A stretch of 42,599 nt of DNA, taken from positions 1 to 42,599 of the forward strand of contig NZ_ATUO01000010.1 in assembly GCF_000420245.1 (NCBI RefSeq). Direction: 5' to 3'. The stretch comes from Psychromonas hadalis ATCC BAA-638. GTDB taxonomy: Bacteria > Pseudomonadota > Gammaproteobacteria > Enterobacterales > Psychromonadaceae. This document shows positions 1 through 6,835 of the stretch, in pieces. The position numbers and the translations under genes were made by a program. Each line of letters starts with the position of its first letter. Position 1 is the stretch's first letter. The notes under the pieces are model-generated. The model made no database searches. It worked only from the letters and a program-made list of their open reading frames with translations, and was not told where the DNA came from.

Positions 1-48
1 ATTTAAGGCGTAAATTGACGTAAATGGTTGTTCCCTTTACAAAACTTA

Positions 49-111
49 CAACGCAGAAGTGAGTTGTTTTAACCAGTAAAATAGATTAGCTATTTACTGT
101 AATTGGTATTA
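49..111 (+). repeat. Right part of a diverged MITE copy
   Basis: The right-hand 60 bases line up without gaps with 313-372 of the complete copy at 213-375: both carry CAACGCAG, then AACCAGTAAAA, and both end in ATTGGTA. The next three bases are TTA, fitting the TNA target duplication of the other copies. The left part (1-48) does not match the complete copies, and the left end is outside the window, so this is a related variant or a recombined copy. The remainder to 212 holds no gene that I can see. Confidence 0.6.
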
Positions 112-212
112 CATAGCGGATACGAAGATAACACAAAAAACAATCAGTCCTTCAAGACGTTAATTTTTGCTTTCCAAACTTCGTGGTTAATCGGTTTTTT
201 TGGGGAGGAGTG

Positions 213-375
213 TAATACCATTCCGCTTAATATAATGATCAGGTTTTACGCAGGGTAAATGACTAAGGTCAAGGCGCATGATGGAGTAATAGCCGGCTAT
301 TGCGATTGAATGCAACGCAGATATTAGTAATTTAAACCAGTAAAAACGATCAGTTACTTAGGCGGATTGGTATAA
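213..375 (+). repeat. 157-bp MITE with TAA target duplication
   Basis: The core is 216-372 (157 bp). It starts TACCATTCCGCTTAA and ends TTAGGCGGATTGGTA, imperfect terminal inverted repeats. It is flanked on both sides by TAA (213-215 and 373-375). A second core of exactly the same length lies at 6478-6634. Near the middle is the perfect palindrome AATAGCCGGCTATT. It has no coding capacity, so it must depend on a transposase made elsewhere. Its right end is 11 bases beyond the stop codon of ruvX, so it sits just downstream of the rsmE-gshB-yqgE-ruvX operon. Confidence 0.8.
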
Positions 376-383
376 GTGCTCAT

Positions 384-836
384 TCAGCGCTGTTGCAGGT
401 TAGCTTCCATCCAACTCTCTAAAATCAAGGCCGCAGAAACGCTGTCTATTTTCCCTTTGTCTAATGCTTTAAAGCCACCTCGTTCAAAAATAAACTCTTT
501 GGCGCTGGCAGTGGTTAAACGTTCATCTTGCAATGCTGTTTTCACACCGAAACGCCCATTAAGACGATTAGCAAACTTTTTAGCGCGCAGGGTGATCGGT
601 TGCTCTGACCCATCCATATTCAGCGGTAAACCAACTACGATTAAATCGGGTTGCCATTCTTTAATCACTTTTTCAACAGTATCCCAATTAGGAATGCCAT
701 CGTTGGCTTTGATGGCGTGAATGGGTTGTGCGGTGGCGGTAATCATTTGACCGGTCGCGACACCGATACTTTTGGTGCCAAAATCAAAGCCTAATAGGCT
801 TTGTGGTGCTTTATCTGTTGTCGTTGTAGCAGTCAT
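384..836 (-). CDS. ruvX: RuvX/YqgF, Holliday-junction resolvase-like nuclease family
   Basis: RNase H-fold protein of the YqgF/RuvX family. It is implicated in maturation of the 16S rRNA 5' end and is annotated as a putative Holliday junction resolvase. At 150 aa it is slightly longer than usual because of an N-terminal extension of about 12 residues. Visible motifs are [12 protein letters not shown] near residues 16-27 (first catalytic Asp), [12 protein letters not shown] near 67-78, DERLTT near 104, and a final acidic patch KIDSVSAA. Its ATG overlaps the stop of yqgE in an ATGA, so translation is probably coupled. It is the last gene of rsmE-gshB-yqgE-ruvX, the same order as in E. coli. Confidence 0.95.
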   Translation of the reverse strand: MTATTTTDKAPQSLLGFDFGTKSIGVATGQMITATAQPIHAIKANDGIPNWDTVEKVIKEWQPDLIVVGLPLNMDGSEQPITLRAKKFANRLNGRFGVKTALQDERLTTASAKEFIFERGGFKALDKGKIDSVSAALILESWMEANLQQR

Positions 837-1471
837 GCGTGTCCTGTGGTGGTGGTGAGTTGCTCAGGGCTAATGCCTAAACGTTGCAGAGATGCACTCC
901 AGCGTTTTTCGGCAGGGGTGTTAAAAATAATGTCGTTTTCACTCTCAATGGTGAGCCAATGGTTATCGTTCATCTCTTGCTCTAGTTGCCCAGAACTCCA
1001 GCTTGCGTAACCCAGTGCAACGATATATTTTTCAGGTGCATCATCGGTGCCAAGCGTTGATAATACCGCATTAGAATTAGACATCATTAAGTGCTCGTTA
1101 AGCTCGGTACTCTGTGAGTTATCCGCAAGTGGACTGTGCAGTACAAAACCGCGTTCAAGCTCGAGTGGCCCACCTAAAAAAACAGCATCTTCAAGGGGAG
1201 GCTCAGGTTGATGTTTAATGCTTTCTACATTGCTTAGTAGCTCTTGTAAGGTAAGTTTTACTGGGAAATTAATGATAAATCCCATTGCTCCCTCCTCATC
1301 ATGCTCACAAAGATAAACAACGGACTGCTTAAAGTACGGGTCAGTGAGTGCGGGCATTGCAATTAAAAAGTGATCTTTAAGGGTGCTGAGCACCTCTGTT
1401 TTATCGCTATTAACATCGACTTCATTTTGCTGAAGTTCAGGATTAGCACTTTTATTTATTTTATCATTCAT
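833..1471 (-). CDS. yqgE: YqgE/AlgH family protein
   Basis: UPF0301 (YqgE/AlgH) protein whose molecular function is not established. The family signature is clear: HFLIAMPAL, then [18 protein letters not shown], then [15 protein letters not shown], then [15 protein letters not shown]. It is 212 aa against about 187 in E. coli, because of a roughly 28-residue polar N-terminal extension before the conserved HFLIAMP. I kept the upstream start because an AGGGGG Shine-Dalgarno sequence lies about 8 bases before it. A start nearer the conserved block would have no better site. It is third in its operon and overlaps ruvX by 4 bases. Confidence 0.93.
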   Translation of the reverse strand: MNDKINKSANPELQQNEVDVNSDKTEVLSTLKDHFLIAMPALTDPYFKQSVVYLCEHDEEGAMGFIINFPVKLTLQELLSNVESIKHQPEPPLEDAVFLGGPLELERGFVLHSPLADNSQSTELNEHLMMSNSNAVLSTLGTDDAPEKYIVALGYASWSSGQLEQEMNDNHWLTIESENDIIFNTPAEKRWSASLQRLGISPEQLTTTTGHA

Positions 1472-1486
1472 GTGAACCCCCTTTAG

Positions 1487-1509
1487 TTGCCATACCTTGA
1501 GTATGGCAA
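1487..1509 (-). promoter_or_regulatory. Perfect hairpin between gshB and yqgE
   Basis: TTGCCATAC (1487-1495) and GTATGGCAA (1501-1509) form a 9-bp perfect stem with a 5-base loop in the mRNA between gshB and yqgE. No U-tract follows on the minus strand, so it is unlikely to be an intrinsic terminator. It could be an mRNA processing or stability element; that role is inference. Confidence 0.5.
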
Positions 1510-1520
1510 ATTATAACAAA

Positions 1521-2468
1521 TTATCGAATACGCTTTTCAATGGCGTCCATTAATTTTCCTGCAATGTTTGTGCCGTAGGCGTTATCTATCTCTTGAATAC
1601 AGGTTGGGCTAGTGACGTTAATCTCGGTTATTTTGTCACCAATTACATCTAAGCCAACAAATATCAGCCCTTTCTCTTTGAGTTTAGGACCAATACTGTT
1701 AGCAATAAACCAATCAGATTCAGAAAGAGGTTGTGCGACACCACGGCCACCCGCCGCTAAATTACCGCGTGTTTCCCCTTTCGCAGGAATACGTGCCAAA
1801 GAGTAAGGCATCGGCTCGCCATCAACAATTAAAATACGTTTATCGCCATCTTTGATAGCAGGAATAAAGGCTTGTGCCATAGTGTAACGTGTTTCATGTT
1901 CGGTAAGCGTTTCGATGATCACCCCTAAGTTGGCATCTTTCTCTTTGATACGGAAAATAGACGCGCCACCCATGCCATCAAGTGGCTTTAAAATGATATC
2001 TTTATGTTTTTGGTGGAATGCACGGATTTTATCACTACTGCGTGTTACCAGTGTGGGAGGGGTGAATTCACTAAACCATGCGGTGAACAGTTTCTCATTA
2101 GCATCACGTAGGCTTTGTGGTTTATTAACAATTAAACAACCTTCCTCTTCAGCGCGTTCAAGCAGATAGGTTGCGTAAATGTACTCAGTATCAAAAGGGG
2201 GATCTTTACGCATTAATACGGCGTCTAAATCGGCAAGAGGATGATCAACGGTTTCTTCAAGTTGATAAAAATTTCCCTCTTCACGTTGTACGGTAAGCTT
2301 TTTACTGCTTGCAAAACAACGTCCATCGTCTAAATAAAGATCCTTCATGGTGATGTAATAAAGTTCCCAACCGCGAGATTGTGCTTCTAATAACATCGCA
2401 AAACTTGAGTCTTTTTGAATTTTTATGTTTTCGATAGGATCCATCACGATCCCTATTTTTATAGTCAT
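1521..2468 (-). CDS. gshB: Glutathione synthetase
   Basis: ATP-grasp ligase that joins gamma-glutamylcysteine to glycine, the second step of glutathione synthesis in the cytoplasm. The 315-aa length is normal. The N-terminus (IGIVMDPIENI, then KDSSFAMLLEAQSRGWE) closely follows the E. coli protein. ATP-grasp elements are KPLDGMGGASIF near residues 161-172, the RILIVDGEP strand near 211, and EINVTSPTCIQEI near the C-terminus. An AAGGA site about 6 bases upstream supports the start. It follows rsmE by 9 bases and precedes yqgE, as in other gammaproteobacteria. Confidence 0.98.
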   Translation of the reverse strand: MTIKIGIVMDPIENIKIQKDSSFAMLLEAQSRGWELYYITMKDLYLDDGRCFASSKKLTVQREEGNFYQLEETVDHPLADLDAVLMRKDPPFDTEYIYATYLLERAEEEGCLIVNKPQSLRDANEKLFTAWFSEFTPPTLVTRSSDKIRAFHQKHKDIILKPLDGMGGASIFRIKEKDANLGVIIETLTEHETRYTMAQAFIPAIKDGDKRILIVDGEPMPYSLARIPAKGETRGNLAAGGRGVAQPLSESDWFIANSIGPKLKEKGLIFVGLDVIGDKITEINVTSPTCIQEIDNAYGTNIAGKLMDAIEKRIR

Positions 2469-2477
2469 TTTAAATCC

Positions 2478-3206
2478 TTAAGCAAGATCGCCAAAGCGAC
2501 ATTGTAGTGCGGTAATTGCGGTTAACGCGGCGGTTTCGGTGCGTAATATACGCGGGCCGAGTAGCGTTTCAGTAAAATTAAGCGTTTCTGTTAATGTTAT
2601 CTCTTGCTCACTTAATCCACCCTCTGGGCCGATCAATAGCGAGATATTGGTGATGTTGTCTGGCAGTGTATTAATCGAGTATTTAGCGCGCGGATGCAAT
2701 GTTAGTTTGACTGCATCCGTAGGGGCTGAACACCAAGCAGTTAATTGCTCTGTTGCATGAATGGTAGGCACGCTATTACGACCAGATTGCTCACAGGCCG
2801 CAATGGCTATTTTTTGCCACTGTTGCTGTTTTTTTGCCATGCGCTCAAGGTTGATTTTAACCCCACAACGCTCACTAATGAGGGGGGTTATCTCATTAAC
2901 ACCCAGCTCAACGGCTTTTTGAATGACAAATTCCATGCGCTCACCCCGTGAGATAACTTGTCCTAAATGCAGATGTAAGGGGCTTTCATTATCAGTTTCG
3001 TGAAAATCATCAATGTGTACAGTGCAATTGCGTTTTTGTACATCAATTAACGTAGCAGAGTATTCACCACCTTGACCGTTAAAAAGGGTGATTGTTCCTT
3101 TCACTTTCAAACGCAATACACGGATATGTTGCGTTACATCATCACCCAGTTGCACTGTTTGTTTAACGGTTAATGGTTGTGGATCATAAAATCGAGGTTG
3201 GCGCAT
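2478..3206 (-). CDS. rsmE: 16S rRNA m3U1498 methyltransferase RsmE
   Basis: SPOUT-class, S-adenosylmethionine-dependent enzyme that methylates N3 of U1498 in 16S rRNA. At 242 aa it matches the family. The N-terminal PUA-like part begins MRQPRFYDPQPL. The SPOUT knot is shown by LLIGPEGGLSEQEI near residues 190-203 and LGPRILRTETAAL near 216-228. The segment IQKAVELGVNEITPLISERC is also typical. It is the first gene of its minus-strand operon; the 138-bp spacer to the divergent gene at 3345 should hold both promoters. Confidence 0.97.
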   Translation of the reverse strand: MRQPRFYDPQPLTVKQTVQLGDDVTQHIRVLRLKVKGTITLFNGQGGEYSATLIDVQKRNCTVHIDDFHETDNESPLHLHLGQVISRGERMEFVIQKAVELGVNEITPLISERCGVKINLERMAKKQQQWQKIAIAACEQSGRNSVPTIHATEQLTAWCSAPTDAVKLTLHPRAKYSINTLPDNITNISLLIGPEGGLSEQEITLTETLNFTETLLGPRILRTETAALTAITALQCRFGDLA

Positions 3207-3344
3207 ATTGTTCTATCTTGTTATCTCATTAGGTTGTTAGTATAACGCAAAAAGTTTGTTGAAAACTAACGCTTATTTATTATTAATTTTCACTCAGATA
3301 TGCGACAATTTATTCATATTATTTTGTATTTAAAGAAGAGTGCC

Positions 3345-4301
3345 ATGTCAGATTCAATATTAAGAGATAAGTCGAATGATCCCAAGCAGGGTGTCTATTT
3401 TATTGGTACTACACCACCCAAGCAGGATACTGATATTGCACTTGTTTCAGGCATTGCTGATAAACTGCTCAACCGTTTAGCGGAGATAGATTATGACGGT
3501 TTGATTGTTTACGATATTCAAGATGAAACTTCTCGTATCGATAAACCACGGCCTTTCCCGTTTAAATATACCCATGATTCTCGGCTTTATTCAAAGTTAT
3601 TACACGATAAATGTGGTAAACCGGTGATCACCTATAAAAGTGTTTCTCAACGCGACAGTGCCGATTTTTCTGCGTGGTTAAGTGACGCATGGCATCAATT
3701 TTCAGTGCGTGACATCGTGTTAGTGGGTAGCCCTTCTGCCAATGGCGAAATTAAACTGTCACTCAATGATGCTTATGATGTGTTAAAAAAACACAATTTA
3801 GATTTTCATCTTGGTGGCGTTACCATTGCAGAACGCCATATTGCTAAAGGTGATGAGCACTTACGTTTAACCAATAAAGTGCTACAGGGGTGTGAGTTTT
3901 TCATTTCACAAGCGGTTTATAATGCGCAAGCAACGATTGACTTGTTAACCCGTTACGCGTCGCAATGTAAAGCAAAGGGGGTAAAACCTAAACGTATTGT
4001 ATTAACATTTTCACCTTGTGGCAGCGCTAAAACATTAGAATTTATAGAATGGTTAGGTATCTCGGTACCAGAAGCCACTAAATTGCGTATTTTAGAGTCA
4101 GATAACCCACTTAAAGAATCGTTACTGATTAGTCGCAATAACTTTGAGCAGATTTTACAAGCTTGTCTACCTTTAAATATTCCATTTGGTTTGAATATTG
4201 AAAGTTTAACCAATCGTAAAGAGGAGATAGATGCCGCCATTTTGTTATTCAAACTGCTTAAAGCGACATTAGATCTGAAATTGGCAGAATCGCAGCTGTA
4301 A
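3345..4301 (+). CDS. Methylenetetrahydrofolate reductase-like protein
   Basis: A 318-aa protein that looks like the diverged, short methylenetetrahydrofolate reductase-like TIM-barrel family and not canonical MetF. Recognisable parts are YFIGTTPPKQ near the N-terminus, DYDGLIVYDIQDETSR, DIVLVGSPS, LGGVTIAERH, SQAVYNAQATIDLL, and the C-terminal FGLNIESLTNRKEEID. The likely substrate is a folate C1 unit, but this is inference. I chose the ATG at 3345, not a codon 45 bases upstream, because AAGAAGAG precedes it at Shine-Dalgarno distance and the protein then starts MSDSILRD. It stands alone and divergent from rsmE. No MetJ-type operator was seen upstream. Confidence 0.6.
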   Translation: MSDSILRDKSNDPKQGVYFIGTTPPKQDTDIALVSGIADKLLNRLAEIDYDGLIVYDIQDETSRIDKPRPFPFKYTHDSRLYSKLLHDKCGKPVITYKSVSQRDSADFSAWLSDAWHQFSVRDIVLVGSPSANGEIKLSLNDAYDVLKKHNLDFHLGGVTIAERHIAKGDEHLRLTNKVLQGCEFFISQAVYNAQATIDLLTRYASQCKAKGVKPKRIVLTFSPCGSAKTLEFIEWLGISVPEATKLRILESDNPLKESLLISRNNFEQILQACLPLNIPFGLNIESLTNRKEEIDAAILLFKLLKATLDLKLAESQL

Positions 4302-4317
4302 CCACTATTACAATTTG

Positions 4318-4363
4318 AACTCTGTGCCTTCATTTAATAACATCAACACCAAGGCACAGAGTT
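4318..4363. repeat. Inverted repeat of a 'tgtgcctt' dispersed unit
   Basis: AACTCTGTGCCTT (4318-4330) and AAGGCACAGAGTT (4351-4363) are perfect 13-bp inverted arms around a 20-base loop. It lies 17 bases after the reductase-like gene and may work as a factor-independent stop or mRNA-stabilising hairpin, although no U-tract follows. Related words occur nearby (TTCGTGTCTTCGTGGTTAAT at 4390-4409) and elsewhere (CTTCGTGGTTAAT near 179; TTTGTGCCTTCGTGGTA near 37130), suggesting a dispersed repeat family. The rest of the 4302-4556 spacer is AT-rich and should carry the yjjP promoter, which I cannot pin down. Confidence 0.55.
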
Positions 4364-4556
4364 TATAAAGAGATGATTATTTAACCTTTTTTCGTGTCTT
4401 CGTGGTTAATTTTACTGGTGTTTTCTTCTCTGCTTGCCATCTCGTTCTTTTTTAGCAGTGAATATTTCCCTCAATTCTTCTTTTTTGTGATAAAAAACAA
4501 AGAATTTTTTACATTTATCGTTATGATCCCTTTTTTATTTCTGGATCCCTCTGTTA

Positions 4557-5336
4557 ATGAAGTTAACTCATGAAGCGCAAACTGAACTGACCCGTATTGC
4601 GGTGAAAGCAGGGCAGATTTTGCATCAACATGGTGCTGAAAGCCGTTTGGTTGAACAAACTACTCAACGTATTGGTGTCGCACTCGGTGCGCAAAGTATT
4701 GAACTTTCAGTTAGCTCTGATGCCATTGTGATCACTAGCTTGTTTGAAGGTAATTGCGTCACGACCACAAGGCGCTGTTATGATCGGGGCATCAATATGC
4801 AGATGGTCTGTGATGTACTACGTATCTGTGTGATGTTGGAAAAACAGTTACTTGATGCTGCCCAAGTGAAAGAGCGCTTAGCACGTTTAAAACCCTACAA
4901 ATATAATCGTTGGTTAGTGGTGGTGATGATCGGTTTTTCCTGTGCGAGCTTTAGCCATTTTTTTGGAGGAGATTGGCCTGTTTATATCACTACTTTTTTT
5001 GCATCTGCGGGGGCGATGATTTTACGTCAAGAGTTAGCCCATCGGCATCATAATCCCTTTGTAAACTTTGCATTATCTGCTTTTGTCGCAACCTCTATTG
5101 CCAGTATTGGAGTCATCTATCAGTTTGGTGATAAACCACAAATTGCATTGGCAGCTTCTGTGCTGTTATTGGTGCCTGGTTTTCCATTGATTAATGCGGT
5201 TTCTGACATACTAAAAGGGCATATCAGCACCGGGATAGCACGCTGGGTATTTGCAACGATGCTCACTATTAGTGTATCAATCGGTATTGTTACCTCAATG
5301 ACCCTGACGGGTGTTTCAGGGTGGTTATCCCCATGA
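4557..5336 (+). CDS. yjjP: YjjP, ThrE-type exporter large subunit
   Basis: Inner-membrane protein of the threonine/serine exporter (ThrE, DUF1212) family. With YjjB it forms a split transporter that in E. coli has been linked to succinate export. At 259 aa it matches YjjP length. The soluble N-terminal part contains AGQILHQHGAESRLVEQ and DRGINMQMVCDVLRI. Several membrane helices follow from about residue 115, including ALAASVLLLVPGFPLIN and the last helix ending ITSMTLTGV-like. The stop codon TGA (5334-5336) lies inside the left terminal repeat of the element at 5326-5587, so that insertion may have supplied the present C-terminus. The partner gene yjjB lies just after the element. Confidence 0.9.
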   Translation: MKLTHEAQTELTRIAVKAGQILHQHGAESRLVEQTTQRIGVALGAQSIELSVSSDAIVITSLFEGNCVTTTRRCYDRGINMQMVCDVLRICVMLEKQLLDAAQVKERLARLKPYKYNRWLVVVMIGFSCASFSHFFGGDWPVYITTFFASAGAMILRQELAHRHHNPFVNFALSAFVATSIASIGVIYQFGDKPQIALAASVLLLVPGFPLINAVSDILKGHISTGIARWVFATMLTISVSIGIVTSMTLTGVSGWLSP

Positions 5337-5587
5337 TACTTCAAGATGCAAAGTCAGCAAGGCAAATCGTGCCAAGATGCTAGGCATAAAATTGAAGTAT
5401 AGCGTTCTACAGTGAAGTTTTATAACGACGCAGATTGGTGCAAGTTGCCTTGCCCTTCGGGGTGTGAGCTCGAAAACCAGATCCGCGTTACAACAATCGA
5501 AAAGTGAATAACAATTAGCTCATGTTGTGCCTTGCTCTGGTGTCCGAGCTCGCACCTGACAAAGCATCTTGAGGTAACATGGGGATA
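5326..5587. repeat. 262-bp MITE-like element with 24-bp inverted ends
   Basis: The ends are near-perfect inverted repeats: TATCCCCATGATACTTCAAG... at 5326-5349 against the reverse complement of 5564-5587, differing at only 2 of 24 positions. The interior has no open reading frame of note. It holds an extra inner inverted copy of the end (ATACTTCAA at the left against TTGAAGTAT near 5393-5401) and two GAGCTCG words. It fills the space between yjjP and yjjB, genes that are normally adjacent, and it contains the yjjP stop codon. No clear target-site duplication was found. It is a non-autonomous element or an old dispersed repeat. Confidence 0.75.
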
Positions 5588-5592
5588 TACTA

Positions 5593-6057
5593 ATGGAACT
5601 TTTAACGTTAATAATTATTGATGCATTATTTGCCGCTGTGCCTGCCGTTGGCTTTGCGATGGTCTTTAATGTGCCTAAAAAGATGCTTATCTATTGTGCT
5701 ATCGGTGGTGCGTTGGCACATAGCTTGCGTTTTTTATTGATGAATTTCGATGTGCAGATTGAATGGGCAACCTTGATTGCCTCTAGTTCAATGGGATTTT
5801 TAGGGCTTTATTGGTCACGTAAACGGTTAATCCCCAGACCTGTATTTACGGTGGCTTCTGTTATCCCGATGATCCCCGGTAGTTTTGCATTTACCACCGT
5901 GATTGGTTTGGTTGAGCTTAATAGTGCAGGTTATAGTATTGAAATAATGCAAATAGTCACTGAAAATGGACTAAAAACGCTGTTTATTTTAGGTGCATTA
6001 AGTTTTGGTTTAGCGTTACCGTCAATACTCATTTACCGAGGCAGGCCAATCGTATAA
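5593..6057 (+). CDS. yjjB: YjjB, ThrE-type exporter small subunit
   Basis: Small integral membrane partner of YjjP (DUF3815/ThrE C-terminal half). The 154-aa length matches YjjB. It consists almost entirely of hydrophobic helices: LIIIDALFAAVPAVGFAMVF, then YCAIGGALAHSLRFLLM, then ATLIASSSMGFLGLYW, the characteristic VASVIPMIPGSFAFT, and a last helix LFILGALSFGLALPSIL. It starts only 5 bases after the inserted repeat element, so its ribosome binding site is now made of element sequence (GAGGTAAC about 15 bases upstream, GGGGAT about 6 bases upstream). Whether it is still cotranscribed with yjjP depends on read-through of the element. Confidence 0.9.
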   Translation: MELLTLIIIDALFAAVPAVGFAMVFNVPKKMLIYCAIGGALAHSLRFLLMNFDVQIEWATLIASSSMGFLGLYWSRKRLIPRPVFTVASVIPMIPGSFAFTTVIGLVELNSAGYSIEIMQIVTENGLKTLFILGALSFGLALPSILIYRGRPIV

Positions 6058-6087
6058 ACTGCGCTCAATTAATATGAGGAACAGACC

Positions 6088-6423
6088 ATGTCAGATAAAT
6101 TTTTCTTCAAAGGAAGAAAAGAAAAGAAACCAAAACACACGAGTTACGGTTTTAATACTAAACGCAGTGCAAAATCGGGCACTGAAATACACCCATTTAG
6201 TTTGCTAGTACAAAGTGAAGTAAGAAAGTTAGAAATTGAAGATATCTTAACAGAGCATCACTTATTTGCTGAGATTGAAGTGAACGAAAGCAAAGATGAA
6301 AATATCATTGAGCTTGAAGGTTTTTTAAACAGACCGAAAACAACCACTTTTGAGAAAATGCCTAAGCGCAATGAGCCTTGTTCTTGTGGTAGTGGTAAAA
6401 AATATAAGAAGTGCTGTGGATAG
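6088..6423 (+). CDS. SEC-C metal-binding motif protein (PBPRA1643-type)
   Basis: Small basic 111-aa protein ending in a SEC-C zinc-binding motif, EPCSCGSGKKYKKCCG, the same Cys-X-Cys-X8-Cys-Cys pattern found at the SecA C-terminus. The N-terminus is Lys-rich (FFKGRKEKKPKHTSYGF). It resembles the short SWIM/SEC-C proteins known in marine Vibrionales as the PBPRA1643 family, whose function is unknown; Zn2+ binding by the motif is the only safe prediction. A GAGGAACAG ribosome binding site lies about 7 bases before the ATG. It follows yjjB by 30 bases and could share its transcript. Confidence 0.8.
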   Translation: MSDKFFFKGRKEKKPKHTSYGFNTKRSAKSGTEIHPFSLLVQSEVRKLEIEDILTEHHLFAEIEVNESKDENIIELEGFLNRPKTTTFEKMPKRNEPCSCGSGKKYKKCCG

Positions 6424-6454
6424 ATCACCTGTTTTTAGTGGCGCATGACGTTCC

Positions 6455-6807
6455 TTACTGAATAGGTGGGCATTTCATACCATTCCGCTTAATAAAGTGG
6501 TCAGAGTTTACGTAGGAAAAAGAGTTAAGAGCAAGGCGCATGATTGAGTAATAGCTGGCTATTGTGATTGAGTGCAACGCAGATACTGACTTTTTTAACA
6601 AGTAAAAGTGACCAAATACTTAGGCAGATTGGTATCACATCACCGTAAGAGCAAAAAACACAGCAATCGCCATGTTTAGGTTTTAATCGTGTTTGACACG
6701 ACTGGCATTGATAAAAAAAGAGACAAGCGTCCGTGGGCATTGTCTCTTTTTTTTTGAAAGTGGCAAAATGGGCAGGTCAGTGTACTTTGTAATAAAATTT
6801 CACTCAT
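6455..6807 (-). pseudogene. GDCCVxC-type small Cys-rich protein, broken by frameshift and MITE
   Basis: On the minus strand an ATG at 6807-6805 begins MSEILLQSTLTCPFCHFQKK. Continuation in another frame reads ETMPTDACLFFYQC, CQSCQTRLKPKHGDCCVFC, then SYGDV. This is the small GDCCVxC protein family (about 65 aa, paired Cys motifs, function unclear, possibly metal- or thiol-related). Two lesions are visible. A run of nine A (plus-strand T 6747-6755) puts the two halves in different frames. The MITE at 6475-6637 then splits the gene after GDV. Beyond the MITE the missing tail CPPIQ followed by TAA is present at 6472-6455. Excising the 157-bp core with one TGA duplication restores GDVKCPPIQ-stop exactly. 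The rebuilt protein would be 63 aa. Confidence 0.85.
6475..6637 (+). repeat. 157-bp MITE with TCA target duplication
   Basis: The core 6478-6634 has the same length (157 bp) and orientation as the copy at 216-372 and matches it at most positions, including both ends (TACCATTCCGCTTAAT... and ...AGATTGGTA) and the central AAGGCGCATGAT and GCAACGCAGAT blocks. It is flanked by TCA at 6475-6477 and 6635-6637. It is inserted near the 3' end of the GDCCVxC-type gene. The central palindrome is imperfect here (AATAGCTGGCTATT). Confidence 0.85.
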
Positions 6808-6835
6808 GATCGTTGCCCTTAATCTCACTCAAGTA

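Noticed and set aside
6525-6740. 71-codon minus-strand frame taken as an intact gene
   Set aside because: It starts in the middle of the GDCCVxC-type gene after the frameshift and ends inside the MITE, so it is a fragment of the broken gene.
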